A stretch of 64,000 nucleotides of DNA. Origin: Streptomyces sp. Ag109_O5-10 (lineage in GTDB: Bacteria; Actinomycetota; Actinomycetes; Streptomycetales; Streptomycetaceae). The notes under the pieces are model-generated. The model was not told the DNA's origin. It did not search any database and was given only the letters and a program-made list of their open reading frames with translations. Made by a program: the position numbers and the translations under genes. The stretch covers positions 8,432,001 through 8,496,000 of the forward strand of contig NZ_FNTQ01000001.1 in assembly GCF_900105755.1 (NCBI RefSeq). Direction: 5' to 3'. This document shows positions 17,692-25,613 of the stretch, one piece after another (within the stretch, counting starts at the first letter, position 1; the number at the start of each line of letters is the position of its first letter).

Positions 17692-17820
17692 CGTCGCGTG
17701 AGTCGAGCCGGGGTCGCGTGAGTCGCGCCGACGGGGCGTGAGTCGAGCCGGGATTGCGTGAGTCGCGCCGACGGGGCGTGAGTCGAGCCGGGATTGCGTG
17801 AGTCGAGCCGGGGTTGCGTC
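17681..17820. repeat. seven-copy 20-bp tandem repeat
   Basis: Seven consecutive 20-bp units run without gaps from 17681 to 17820, with type sequence AGTCGAGCCGGGATTGCGTG and variants. The 40-bp pair at 17721-17760 is identical to 17761-17800, so a two-unit block was itself duplicated. The first unit overlaps the last three codons and stop of the LacI gene. Spacing of 20 bp puts every unit near the same face of the helix. Confidence 0.95.
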
Positions 17821-18003
17821 GGGGGCACGGCGAATCTGGGAGATGCCAAGTGGGTCCCTGGAAGCATTCTGCGGTTCGGCAACGTCCGGAAGGGGCGCTG
17901 GGGGTCACCCGGCCGAAGGCCGGGGGAGGAACCGCGCGCCCGGCCAGGACGGGACGGCGCCGCGGTCGACCGAAGGCCTGCCTCGGCACTTCCGGCGGAG
18001 CGC
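17821..18003. other. intergenic remainder with dispersed repeat copy at 17891-17947
   Basis: After the tandem repeat, the gap to the convergent GntR gene holds a copy of the dispersed Streptomyces-type repeat (AGGGGCGCTGGGGGT, then inverted CCGGCC/GGCCGG arms, then AGGAACCGCGCG). It closely matches the reverse complement of 43061-43120. The inverted arms could act as a terminator for both genes. No coding region is seen. Confidence 0.6.
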
Positions 18004-18735
18004 TCAGCCGTGCTCGGGCTGCCGCGCAGCCCACAGGCCGCGGACATGGCCCAGGTGGCGGGTCATGACCTCGTGGACAGCCTGCTCGTCACGCGCCAGC
18101 AGGGCGTCGAGGAGCTCCACGTGCTCCTCGGCGGAGGCCTTCAGACGTCCCGCCGCCACCAGCGCCGTCAGCCCGTACAGCCGCGACCGGCGGCGCAGGT
18201 CCCGTACCACCGCGACGAGATGGTCGTTGCCCGCCAGCGCCAGCAGACCCAGATGGAAGGCCAGGTCGGCCTCGACGTAGCCGATCAGGTCGCCCTTCAC
18301 GGCCGAGGTGACGATCTCCAGGGCGACCGGCCGCAGCGCCTTCAGGTCGTCGGGGTCGGCGGTGGCCGCGAGGGCGACCGTCGTCGGGATCTCGATCAGG
18401 GACCGGACTTGCGTGTACTCGTCGAGCTGCCGCTCGGAGACGGCCGTGACCCGGAACCCCTTGTTCGGGACGATCTCGACCATGCCCTCCTTCACCAGCT
18501 CCAGCATCGCCTCGCGCACCGGGGTGACGGAGACGCCCAGACGAGGAGCGAGCCCCGGCGCCGAGTACACCTCGCCGGGGCGCAGCTCACCGGCGATCAG
18601 TGCGGCCCGCAGGACGTCCACGACCCGCTCCCGGAAGTTCGGCTTCCGCCCGCCCAGCGAGGGAATGGCGGGCTTGGCGGCCGGTACGGCGGGCTTGGCT
18701 GCGGTGGGCGTGCTGCTGCTGGGCCGGTCGGCCAT
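18004..18735 (-). CDS. GntR family (FCD subfamily) regulator of hydroxyproline genes
   Basis: The 243-residue protein has an Ala/Pro-rich N-terminal tail (1-30), a winged helix-turn-helix (about 34-95, with YSAPGLAPRLGVSVTPVREAM) and an FCD effector domain (about 100-230) with the Asp/His residues that bind metal or a carboxylate ligand (LAFHLGLLAL, EEHVELLDAL, MTRHLGHV). It is the last gene on the minus strand of the cluster, 70 bases downstream of the epimerase gene. FCD regulators commonly sense the pathway substrate, here probably hydroxyproline. Candidate operators are noted at 20775 and 23662. Confidence 0.9.
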   Translation of the reverse strand: MADRPSSSTPTAAKPAVPAAKPAIPSLGGRKPNFRERVVDVLRAALIAGELRPGEVYSAPGLAPRLGVSVTPVREAMLELVKEGMVEIVPNKGFRVTAVSERQLDEYTQVRSLIEIPTTVALAATADPDDLKALRPVALEIVTSAVKGDLIGYVEADLAFHLGLLALAGNDHLVAVVRDLRRRSRLYGLTALVAAGRLKASAEEHVELLDALLARDEQAVHEVMTRHLGHVRGLWAARQPEHG

Positions 18736-18805
18736 GGTGGAACTCCAGGAGGATCGTCGCCGCAGGGGCGTCGGAGGAAGTCGTCGGAGGAAGTCGCCGG
18801 AGGAT

Positions 18806-19807
18806 TCAGAGTACGAAGCCCGCCGGGAACGGGTCGTCCGGGTCCAGCAGGTACTGGGCGGTGCCGGTGATCCAGGCCCGCCCGGTGAAACTGGGCAGGA
18901 CGGCGGGGCGACCCGCGACGTCGGTGGTGCCGAGGAGCCGGCCGGTGAACCGGGTGCCGATGAACGACTCGTTCACGAACTCGGTGTCCAGCGGGAGTTC
19001 GCCGCGGGCGTGCAGCTGGGCCATCCGGGCACTGGTGCCGGTGCCGCAGGGGGAGCGGTCGAACCAGCCGGGATGGATGGCCATCGCGTGCCGGGAGTGG
19101 CGGGCCGTGGCGCCGGGGGCGACCAGGTGGACGTGGTGGCAGCCGCGGATGGACGGGTCCTCGGGGTGAACGGGCTCCGCCTCGGCGTTGATCGCCGCCA
19201 TGAGGGACAGACCCGCCCGGAGGATGTCGTCCTTGCGGGTGCGGTCGAAGGGGAGGCCGAACTCGTCCAGGGGGAGGATGGCGTAGAAGTTGCCGCCGTA
19301 CGCCATGTCATACGTCACTGACCGGCCGTCAGCGAGCACGATCCTTTGGTCCAGCGCGACCGGGAACGACGGCACGTTCCGCAGCGTGACGTTCCGCGCC
19401 GCGCCGTCCTCCACCGCCACCTCGGCGACGACCAGGCCGGCCGGGGTGTCCAGCCGGATGGTGGTGACCGGTTCCACGACCTCCACCATCCCGGTCTCCA
19501 CGAGCACCGTCGCCACGCCGATCGTGCCGTGCCCGCACATCGGCAGATAGCCGGACACCTCGATGTAGACCACGCCCCAGTCGCAGTCGGGCCGCGTCGG
19601 CGGCTGCAGGATCGCCCCGCTCATCGCGGAGTGCCCGCGCGGTTCGTTCATCAGCAACTGCTTGATGCCGTCGCGGTGTTCACGGAAGTACAGCCGCCGC
19701 TCGTTCATGGTCGCGCCGGGGATGGTGCCGATCCCGCCGGTGATCACCCGGGTCGGCATGCCCTCGGTGTGCGAGTCGACGGCGTGCAGGACGAGTTTGC
19801 TGCGCAT
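18806..19807 (-). CDS. 4-hydroxyproline 2-epimerase (proline racemase family)
   Basis: The 333-residue enzyme is in the proline racemase superfamily. Both catalytic positions are cysteines, Cys91 in MCGHGT and Cys254 in CGTGTSA; this distinguishes racemases and epimerases from the Thr-containing trans-3-hydroxyproline dehydratases. It should convert trans-4-hydroxy-L-proline to cis-4-hydroxy-D-proline in the cytoplasm, the first step of the pathway completed by the genes upstream on this strand. ATG 19807 is supported by alignment to the family N-terminus (HAVDSHTEGMPTRV); the longer frame to 20128 is antisense noise over the deaminase gene. Confidence 0.92.
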   Translation of the reverse strand: MRSKLVLHAVDSHTEGMPTRVITGGIGTIPGATMNERRLYFREHRDGIKQLLMNEPRGHSAMSGAILQPPTRPDCDWGVVYIEVSGYLPMCGHGTIGVATVLVETGMVEVVEPVTTIRLDTPAGLVVAEVAVEDGAARNVTLRNVPSFPVALDQRIVLADGRSVTYDMAYGGNFYAILPLDEFGLPFDRTRKDDILRAGLSLMAAINAEAEPVHPEDPSIRGCHHVHLVAPGATARHSRHAMAIHPGWFDRSPCGTGTSARMAQLHARGELPLDTEFVNESFIGTRFTGRLLGTTDVAGRPAVLPSFTGRAWITGTAQYLLDPDDPFPAGFVL

Positions 19808-19835
19808 GACGCTCCTGGAGGGTGGGCGGGTTCCG

Positions 19836-20732
19836 TCACGCCAGTCCGGCCGCGACGGCCTTCTCGGTGGCCGCGCGGACCACGGCCTCCTGCTCGGGCA
19901 GCAGCGGCACGCGCGGCGGGCGGCAGGGACCGCCGTGCCGGCCGACGATGTCCATGGACAACTTGATGGCCTGCACGAACTCGACCCGGGAGTCCCAGCG
20001 CAGCAGCGGATGCAGCTGTGCGTACAGCCGCCCGGCGGTGTCCAGGTCCCCACGCACCGCCGCGCGGTACAGCTCGACCGACGCGGCCGGCAACGCGTTC
20101 GGGTAACCGGCCACCCAGCCCTTGGCACCCGCGATCGCCAGCTCCAGCAGGACGTCGTCGGCGCCGATCAACAGGTCCAGGTCCGGGGCGAGTTCGGCGA
20201 GCTGGTAGGCGCGCCGGACATCGCCCGAGAACTCCTTGACGGCGTGGACGTACCCCTCGCCGTGCAACCTGGCGAGGATCTCCGGGACCAGATCGACCTT
20301 GGTGTCGACGGGATTGTTGTACGCCACCACCGGCACCCCGGCCTTCGCGACCTCCGCGTAGTGCGCAAGGACCGAACGCTCGTCAGACCGATACGCGTTG
20401 GGCGGCAGCAGCATCACCGCCGCGCAGCCGGCGTCCCGGGCCTGCTCGGCCCAGCGGCGAGCCTCGGCCGAACCGTAGGCGGCGACCCCGGGCATGACCC
20501 GGGCGCCGCCGACCGCGGCCACGGCGGTCTCGACGACCTTGGCGCGCTCCTCGGGGGTGAGCACCTGGTACTCGCCGAGAGAGCCGTTCGGTACGACGCC
20601 GTCGCAGCCGTTCGCCACCAGCCAGGCGCAGTGCTCGGCGTACTTGTCGTGGTCGACGGAGAGGTCGTCGCGGAGCGGGAGGGCGGTGGCCACGAGGACG
20701 CCCCGCCAGGGGTGGGGGTGTGGGGTGGGCAT
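19836..20732 (-). CDS. dihydrodipicolinate synthase family protein, probable pyrroline-4-hydroxy-2-carboxylate deaminase
   Basis: The 298-residue TIM-barrel protein is a DapA-family class I lyase: Schiff-base Lys166 in VKEFSGD and Tyr138 in VVAYNNP are present. In hydroxyproline clusters such proteins deaminate and dehydrate delta-1-pyrroline-4-hydroxy-2-carboxylate to alpha-ketoglutarate semialdehyde. I use ATG 20732, which overlaps the stop of the dehydrogenase alpha gene by one base and has GGAGGA 5 bases upstream. The final enzyme, ketoglutarate semialdehyde dehydrogenase, is not in the window. A role in lysine synthesis is unlikely given the neighbours. Confidence 0.88.
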   Translation of the reverse strand: MPTPHPHPWRGVLVATALPLRDDLSVDHDKYAEHCAWLVANGCDGVVPNGSLGEYQVLTPEERAKVVETAVAAVGGARVMPGVAAYGSAEARRWAEQARDAGCAAVMLLPPNAYRSDERSVLAHYAEVAKAGVPVVAYNNPVDTKVDLVPEILARLHGEGYVHAVKEFSGDVRRAYQLAELAPDLDLLIGADDVLLELAIAGAKGWVAGYPNALPAASVELYRAAVRGDLDTAGRLYAQLHPLLRWDSRVEFVQAIKLSMDIVGRHGGPCRPPRVPLLPEQEAVVRAATEKAVAAGLA

Positions 20733-22213
20733 CAGGGTTCCTCCGTAGGGGCCGGGTGGTCTTCGTCCGGGTGGTATGTGACATTGCACTGTTCGTCATC
20801 CGCGCCGCCGGCCCGCGCGAGCACCCCGAGCGGCACCGGCCGGGCGAACGGTCTGCGTGCCGCCGTCTCCGGGCAGCCGGCGAGCCCGGCGACCGCCGGC
20901 CCGCACATCCGCCCCTGGCACCAGCCCATCCCGGCCCGCGTGAGCAGTTTGACGGTCCGTACGTCTCCGGCGCCCAGCTCGGTCACGGCCCGCCGGACCG
21001 CCCCGCCGGTGACCTCCTCGCAACGGCAGACGACCGTGTCGTCCGTGACCTGCTCGGCCCAGTGCGCGGGCGGGGCGTAGGCGTCGTTCAGCGCCGCGGC
21101 GAACCGGCGCAGCGCGGTACGGGCCCGGGCGGCTCCCGCCCAGTCGCGCGGGTCCGGCTCCCGGCCCGACAGTCGCGCGGCCGCCGACCTGCCCGCGACG
21201 TGCCCTTCGGCGAGGGCGAGGACCGCGCCGCCGACGCCGGTGGCCTCGCCCGCCGCCCACACCCCGGGTACGTCGGTGCGCTGCTCGTCGTCCACGTGCA
21301 CCGCGACCTCGTCGATCCGGCAGCCCAGGCCCTCGGCGAGGTCGGTGTGCGGGAGCATGCCGTGCCCGACGGCCAGGGTGTCGCAGTCGACGCGCCGCCG
21401 GGTGCCCGGCCGTACCCGGCCCGCGGCGTCCAGCGCGGCGACGGTGACGGCTTCGAGCCGCAGTCCGCGCCGGTCGCCGTGTGCCTCGACGACGGTGTGG
21501 TGGGCCAGGGTCCGCACACCGTGCCGCAGCAACCGGGTCGCGTAGTGGGCGCCTTCGGCGAGCTTGCCCGGGTGGGCGGCCAGTGCGGGGGAGCGCCGTA
21601 CGAAGGCCCGCGGGTCGGCCGACTCGACCAGCGCCGCCACCCGGGCACCCGCAGCCGCGAGGCCGGTCGCGACCGGCAGCAGCAGCGGTCCGGTGCCTGC
21701 GACGACCGCCGTACGGCCCGGCAGCACCAGTCCGCCCTTCAGCATGGCCTGCGCCCCGCCCGCGGTGACCACACCGGGAAGCGTCCAGCCGGGGAAGGGC
21801 AGCACCTTCTCGTAACCCCCGGTGGCGAGCAGCACGGCGTCCGCGCGTACCTCGACGGCCCGTTCCTGCTCGGGGCCGAGCAGGGCGTGCACGGTGAAAC
21901 CGGACCGCCGCCGCGTCACGCACCACACGTGATGGTCCGGCAGCTGCGTCACCAGTCCTGCCGCGACGAGCCTGTCGAGGCCGGCGCGCAGGCGTTCCCA
22001 GTCGCGCCACCGGTGGTGCAGTGCCTGCGGGCGGCGGGCGCCGAGCCCGGCGGCGGGCTGCCGGTAGAACTGGCCGCCCGCCTCGGGCGCCGCGTCGACC
22101 AGGGTGACCCGCAGACCGCCTCGGGCGGCTGCCAGGGTGGCGGCGAGACCGGCAGGGCCCGCGCCGATCACGGCGAGCCGGGGCGCCGGCTCCGGCCGAG
22201 GGGCGTCAGTCAT
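20732..22213 (-). CDS. FAD/NAD(P)-binding subunit with bfd-type [2Fe-2S] domain, D-hydroxyproline dehydrogenase
   Basis: The 493-residue subunit starts with an FAD-binding VIGAGPAGLA motif (near residue 16), has a second dinucleotide fold around residue 165 (VVAGTGPLLLP), and ends with a Cys-rich bfd-like [2Fe-2S] domain (VCRCEEV and WCQGRMCGP). This is the HcnB / alpha subunit architecture of heteromeric dye-linked D-amino-acid or hydroxyproline dehydrogenases. ATG 22213 overlaps the preceding [2Fe-2S] gene by 8 bases. It should pass electrons from the catalytic FAD subunit to the respiratory chain. Confidence 0.9.
   Translation of the reverse strand: MTDAPRPEPAPRLAVIGAGPAGLAATLAAARGGLRVTLVDAAPEAGGQFYRQPAAGLGARRPQALHHRWRDWERLRAGLDRLVAAGLVTQLPDHHVWCVTRRRSGFTVHALLGPEQERAVEVRADAVLLATGGYEKVLPFPGWTLPGVVTAGGAQAMLKGGLVLPGRTAVVAGTGPLLLPVATGLAAAGARVAALVESADPRAFVRRSPALAAHPGKLAEGAHYATRLLRHGVRTLAHHTVVEAHGDRRGLRLEAVTVAALDAAGRVRPGTRRRVDCDTLAVGHGMLPHTDLAEGLGCRIDEVAVHVDDEQRTDVPGVWAAGEATGVGGAVLALAEGHVAGRSAAARLSGREPDPRDWAGAARARTALRRFAAALNDAYAPPAHWAEQVTDDTVVCRCEEVTGGAVRRAVTELGAGDVRTVKLLTRAGMGWCQGRMCGPAVAGLAGCPETAARRPFARPVPLGVLARAGGADDEQCNVTYHPDEDHPAPTEEP
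20775..20785. promoter_or_regulatory. candidate GntR operator half-copy (TATGTGACATT)
   Basis: This 11-bp near-palindrome lies 43 bases upstream of the deaminase start, inside the 3' end of the dehydrogenase alpha gene. It shares ten consecutive bases, in opposite orientation, with the palindrome at 23662-23672. It could be a secondary site or chance. Confidence 0.3.
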
Positions 22214-22505
22214 CGTGCCCCGTGCCCCGCTGTGTACGGATCGCGTCGCCGGGGTGCACGGGCAGCACACAAGCCCGTTGGTTGCGACGGCCGTTGACGG
22301 TCACCAGGCAGTCGAAGCAGACGCCGATCCCGCAGAAGACGCCGCGTGGGCGGCCCTCGCCGCGGGTGGTCCGCCAGGACGTGACACCGGCCGCCCAGAG
22401 CGCGGCCGCGACCGTCTGGCCCGGCAGCGCCACGATCTCGCGCCCGTCGAAGGTGACGGTGAAGGCGGGCCCGGGGCGGGCCTGCACCAGCTCCAGGGGA
22501 TTCAC
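22206..22505 (-). CDS. (2Fe-2S)-binding subunit, HcnA-like
   Basis: This 99-residue ferredoxin-like protein has the plant-type cluster ligands Cys58, Cys63, Cys66 and Cys79 (FCGIGVCFDC, then QRAC). It matches the small gamma/HcnA subunit of three-part amino-acid dehydrogenases. It overlaps both neighbours (22502-22505 upstream and 22206-22213 downstream), so the three subunits are translated together. It transfers electrons between the catalytic FAD subunit and the larger FAD/[2Fe-2S] subunit. Confidence 0.92.
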   Translation of the reverse strand: MNPLELVQARPGPAFTVTFDGREIVALPGQTVAAALWAAGVTSWRTTRGEGRPRGVFCGIGVCFDCLVTVNGRRNQRACVLPVHPGDAIRTQRGTGHDD

Positions 22506-23653
22506 GCGCTCTCCTCGCCGAAACGCTCGGGACGGAACGGGCTCAGGTCCAGCTCGGGTGCCTCGCCGCTCAGCACCTGCGCGATCAACCGCCCGGTGCC
22601 GGTGGCCAGTCCGATGCCCGCGCCCTCGTGCCCGCAGGCGTGGAAGAGACCGGGCGCCCGCGGGTCGGGGCCGATGGCGGGGAGGTGGTCGGGCAGGTAC
22701 GGGCGGAAACCCAGGTAGGTGCGCAGCGCCCGGACCGCGGACAGGAAGGGGAACAGCCGGACGGCACCCGCCGCCAGCGCCCGTACGGCCGGCAGCGAGA
22801 ACGACCGGTCGAAGCCGACGCGTTCCCGGCTCGCGCCGATCAGGACCGGCCCGGACGCCGTGCCCTCGACGACCGGCGAGGTCTGCAGCGCGGCCGAGTC
22901 GCTGGCCACGTCGGCCACGTAGTCGGCGGCGTACACCTTGTGCCGTACCCGGCGCGGCAGCGGCTCGGTGACCAGGACGAAGCCGCGCCGGGGGAGGACG
23001 GGCAGGTGCACACCCGCGAGCGCGGCGACCTCGCCGCCCCAGGTCCCGGCCGCGTTGACCACGGCCGGGGCGTGGATGTCGCCGCGGCCGGTACGGACCC
23101 CGCGTACGGCACCGCCGGCATCGCGCAGCACCTCCGTCACCGTGCGGCCGGTCGCCAGCCGGGCTCCCGAGGCCCGCAGGAGATGTGCGGCGGCCAGGGT
23201 CGGCATGACCTGGGCGTCCTGGGGGTAGAGCACCGCGCCCGCCAGGCCGGGCGCCAAGTACGGCTCAAGGTCGCGGAGTTGGTCCGCACCGACGTTCTCG
23301 GCCGCCACCCCGCGGGCCCGTTGCCCGGCGGCGAACCTCTCCAGGGCCGCCAGTCCCTCGGGTTCGGCGGCGACGACCACCCCGCCCTTGGGCTCGTACT
23401 CGATCCGGTCACCGAACTCCCCGGCCAGGTCGGCCCACAACCGGCCCGAGAGCAGGGCGAGTTCGAGCTCGGGCCCGGGCTCCTTGTCGGAGACGAGCAG
23501 ATTCCCCTCACCCGCCCCGGTCGTGCCGCCGGCCACCGGACCACGGTCCACCACGATGACGTCCAGACCCGCCCGGGACGCGTACAGGGCACAGGCGGCG
23601 CCTGCCATGCCCGCCCCGATCACCACGACGTCGCAGGTCAGTCGCATGCTCAC
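22502..23653 (-). CDS. FAD-dependent D-hydroxyproline dehydrogenase catalytic subunit (HcnC/DAAO type)
   Basis: The 383-residue protein is a D-amino-acid/glycine oxidase-type flavoprotein: VIGAGMAGAACALYASRAGL (about residues 12-31) binds FAD, and GFRPYLPDHLPAIGPD and GHEGAGIGLATGTG near the C-terminus complete the site. It should oxidise cis-4-hydroxy-D-proline made by the epimerase. It is the first gene of the hydroxyproline operon. The start is GTG 23653 or ATG 23647; no Shine-Dalgarno is visible and the operator-like palindrome is only 8 bases upstream, so a leaderless transcript is plausible. Confidence 0.9.
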   Translation of the reverse strand: MSMRLTCDVVVIGAGMAGAACALYASRAGLDVIVVDRGPVAGGTTGAGEGNLLVSDKEPGPELELALLSGRLWADLAGEFGDRIEYEPKGGVVVAAEPEGLAALERFAAGQRARGVAAENVGADQLRDLEPYLAPGLAGAVLYPQDAQVMPTLAAAHLLRASGARLATGRTVTEVLRDAGGAVRGVRTGRGDIHAPAVVNAAGTWGGEVAALAGVHLPVLPRRGFVLVTEPLPRRVRHKVYAADYVADVASDSAALQTSPVVEGTASGPVLIGASRERVGFDRSFSLPAVRALAAGAVRLFPFLSAVRALRTYLGFRPYLPDHLPAIGPDPRAPGLFHACGHEGAGIGLATGTGRLIAQVLSGEAPELDLSPFRPERFGEESA

Positions 23654-23661
23654 GCCAGTAA

Positions 23662-23672
23662 TATGTCACATA
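23662..23672. promoter_or_regulatory. candidate operator TATGTCACATA in the divergent promoter region
   Basis: An 11-bp inverted repeat (TATGT-C-ACATA) sits immediately upstream of the first gene of the hydroxyproline operon and shares the intergenic space with the cupin pseudogene. Short palindromes of this kind are typical targets of FCD-type GntR repressors. Its position would overlap the core promoter. Confidence 0.5.
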
Positions 23673-23769
23673 GCACACACCCTCGGAAGACCCCCAGCAC
23701 CGAGTGGCGCTCCCGATGTGACAGGCAGACGTGGAGTGGTGGACGGGAGTTCGACGGGAGGACACCGTC

Positions 23770-24171
23770 ATGCCGGAGATCAAGCCGGTCGACAATCCGG
23801 ACGAGCGGCGGGTCTTCCCCCACGGCCACCTGGAGGCCGTGCGCCTGACCGGCCTCGGCTTCGCCATCGGCACCTTCGAGCCGGGCGGGCGCCGGTAAGA
23901 GTCGGTGGCGCCGGTCGCGGGCACCGGGAGTTGCATGGTCCACCACAACGGCTGTGTGGTGCAGCGCGGGATGCACCTCGTCGTGGACGACGGCGGCGAG
24001 GGCGAGATCGGCCCGGGTGACGTCTTCGTCCTTCCGCCGGGACACGCCGCCTGGGTCGTGGGGGACGAGCAGTGCATCGTGCACGACATCGCCGGCGGCA
24101 TGGCGACGGACTACGCGAAGGCCGGGGAGAGCCGGGAGCGGCCGACGGGTGCCGTCACCTTCCGTGGGTGA
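23770..24171 (+). pseudogene. cupin domain protein gene broken by an in-frame TAA
   Basis: The reading frame from ATG 23770 to TGA 24169-24171 would give a ~133-residue single-domain cupin. Codon 43 is TAA (23896-23898), and the same frame continues with recognisable cupin sequence: SVAPVAGTGSCMVHHNG, then GPGDVFVLPPGHAAWVVGD. TAA stops are rare in this GC-rich DNA, and the bases around it (GGGCGCCGGTAAGAG) fit a point change in a conserved Trp/Arg-Ser segment. Either the gene is dead, the 3' part is translated from a later start, or the base is a sequencing error. It is divergent from the hydroxyproline operon. Substrate unknown. Confidence 0.75.
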
Positions 24172-24177
24172 CGGCAT

Positions 24178-24194
24178 CCGGTGTGTCACACCGG
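24178..24194. terminator. possible bidirectional terminator hairpin
   Basis: The palindrome CCGGTGTGTCACACCGG lies between the convergent cupin pseudogene and the VWA gene and includes the VWA stop codon. It can fold into a short stem but has no T-tract, so the assignment is tentative. Confidence 0.35.
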
Positions 24195-25613
24195 CAGCAG
24201 CCTGGCGATCAGCCCGCCGAGCTGGCGGGCGGTGCGGCACTCGTGCATCTCCACCAGTTCCGCGTAGTCGGGCGCCGCCGAGTCGCCGGTGCCCCACAGG
24301 GAGAGCGGTTCGGGGTTCAGCCAGTAGACGCGCCGGGCCTGTCCGGCGATCCGGCGGACGGCGGCGAGGTTCGGGTCGAGGTTGTTGGTGCGGGCGTCGC
24401 CGAGCACGAACACCGTGGTGCGCGGGCCCACCGCGGCGCCGTACCGCTCCGCGAACTCGCCCAGCGCGACGCCGTAGTCGCTGCTGCCGTGCCAGCCGGT
24501 GAGGGTCGCCTCGGCGCGGATCCGGGCGCCCAGCCCCTCCGGATCGGCCCGGCCGTGTTCCAGGAGACCGGTCACCTCGTCGATCCGGTTGACGAACGCG
24601 AACACCCGCACCTTGCTGAACTGGTCGTGCAGCGCCTGCACCAGCAGCATCGTGAAGTCGGAGAACCCCGACACCGAACCCGAGACGTCGCACAGCAGCA
24701 CCAGCTCGGGGCGGACCGGCCGGCGCCGGCGCAGCACCGGCCGCATCGGCACCCCGCCTGTCGACAGCGAACCGCGCAGGGTGCGCCGCAGGTCGATGGT
24801 GCCGCGCGCGGCCCGGCGGCGGCGTGCGGCCAGCCGGGTGGCCAGCTTCCGCGCCAGCGGCCGCACGGTCCTGCGCAGCTCGGTGAGTTGCTCCCGCCCG
24901 GCGGAGAGGAAGTCCACCCGGTCGGCGCTCGGCGCCACCGCCCGCCGGGCGATCCGGTCCCGCCCGCGCCGCTCGGCCACCCGGCGCCGGGCCTCCGCCG
25001 CGACCATGCCCCGGAAGGCCTCGATCCGCCGCCGGATCTCGTCGTCGAGCAGCCGGTCCGCGAACCCCTCGCCGCCGCCCTGCCCGCGGACGTCCGCCCG
25101 CACCCGGGCGAGCAGCGTCTGCGGCCGCAGCCGGTCCAGGGTCTGGTACGACGACCAGCCGTCCGAACCCGGCGAACTCCCGTATCCGCCCAGGCCGTCC
25201 ACCGCCTCGGCGGCCAACTGCCGCAGCAGCGCGGTGTCGTCGTCGGCCAAGGCGGCGGCGAGCCGCTCCCTGAGCTCGTCCCGGTCGCCGGACGGGTCAC
25301 CGGAGCCGCCGCCGGGCGCGCCCACCGACCGCGGGAAGTAGAGGTCGAAGACCTGGTCGAACACGGCCCGTTGGCCAGTGCCGTGCAGCAGGGTCGCGGC
25401 CAGTCCCTCGCGCAGCAGCTCCCGGTCCGCCAGCCCCAGCGCCGTCACCGCCCGTCCCGCGTCCACGGTCTCCCCGGTGCCGACTCGCACTCCGTGCGCC
25501 CGCAGCGCGCCGACCAGCCCCGTCAGCCGCTCGGCGAGGTCGGCCGGAGCGTCGGTCGGGGAGTCGGTCGGGGAGTCGGTCGGGGAGTCGGTCGATGCGC
25601 CGGCCGGGCTCAC
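24186..25613 (-). CDS. VWA domain (CoxE-like) protein
   Basis: The 475-residue protein has a central Arg-rich helical region and a C-terminal von Willebrand A domain from residue ~304, with an intact metal-ion-dependent site DVSGS (309-313), a Thr/Ser in GSSDYG and the Asp of GDARTNN. Such proteins work with a MoxR AAA+ ATPase in maturation or metal insertion of larger enzymes; no client is next door. GTG 25613 overlaps the MoxR stop (GTGA). Right after the start the protein contains repeated SPTD units coded by a 12-bp repeat (25551-25594). Confidence 0.88.
   Translation of the reverse strand: MSPAGASTDSPTDSPTDSPTDAPADLAERLTGLVGALRAHGVRVGTGETVDAGRAVTALGLADRELLREGLAATLLHGTGQRAVFDQVFDLYFPRSVGAPGGGSGDPSGDRDELRERLAAALADDDTALLRQLAAEAVDGLGGYGSSPGSDGWSSYQTLDRLRPQTLLARVRADVRGQGGGEGFADRLLDDEIRRRIEAFRGMVAAEARRRVAERRGRDRIARRAVAPSADRVDFLSAGREQLTELRRTVRPLARKLATRLAARRRRAARGTIDLRRTLRGSLSTGGVPMRPVLRRRRPVRPELVLLCDVSGSVSGFSDFTMLLVQALHDQFSKVRVFAFVNRIDEVTGLLEHGRADPEGLGARIRAEATLTGWHGSSDYGVALGEFAERYGAAVGPRTTVFVLGDARTNNLDPNLAAVRRIAGQARRVYWLNPEPLSLWGTGDSAAPDYAELVEMHECRTARQLGGLIARLLPV
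25551..25594. repeat. 12-bp coding minisatellite (SPTD repeats)
   Basis: Three perfect copies of GTCGGTCGGGGA and a partial fourth are arrayed in the 5' end of the VWA gene, encoding consecutive Ser-Pro-Thr-Asp units on the minus strand. Copy number could vary in multiples of four residues without breaking the frame. Confidence 0.9.

Noticed and set aside
17681..17820. CRISPR array
   Set aside because: Units of 20 bp are contiguous with no unique spacers, so it is a simple tandem repeat.
18806..19807. trans-3-hydroxyproline dehydratase
   Set aside because: Both catalytic residues are Cys, which indicates an epimerase or racemase rather than a dehydratase.
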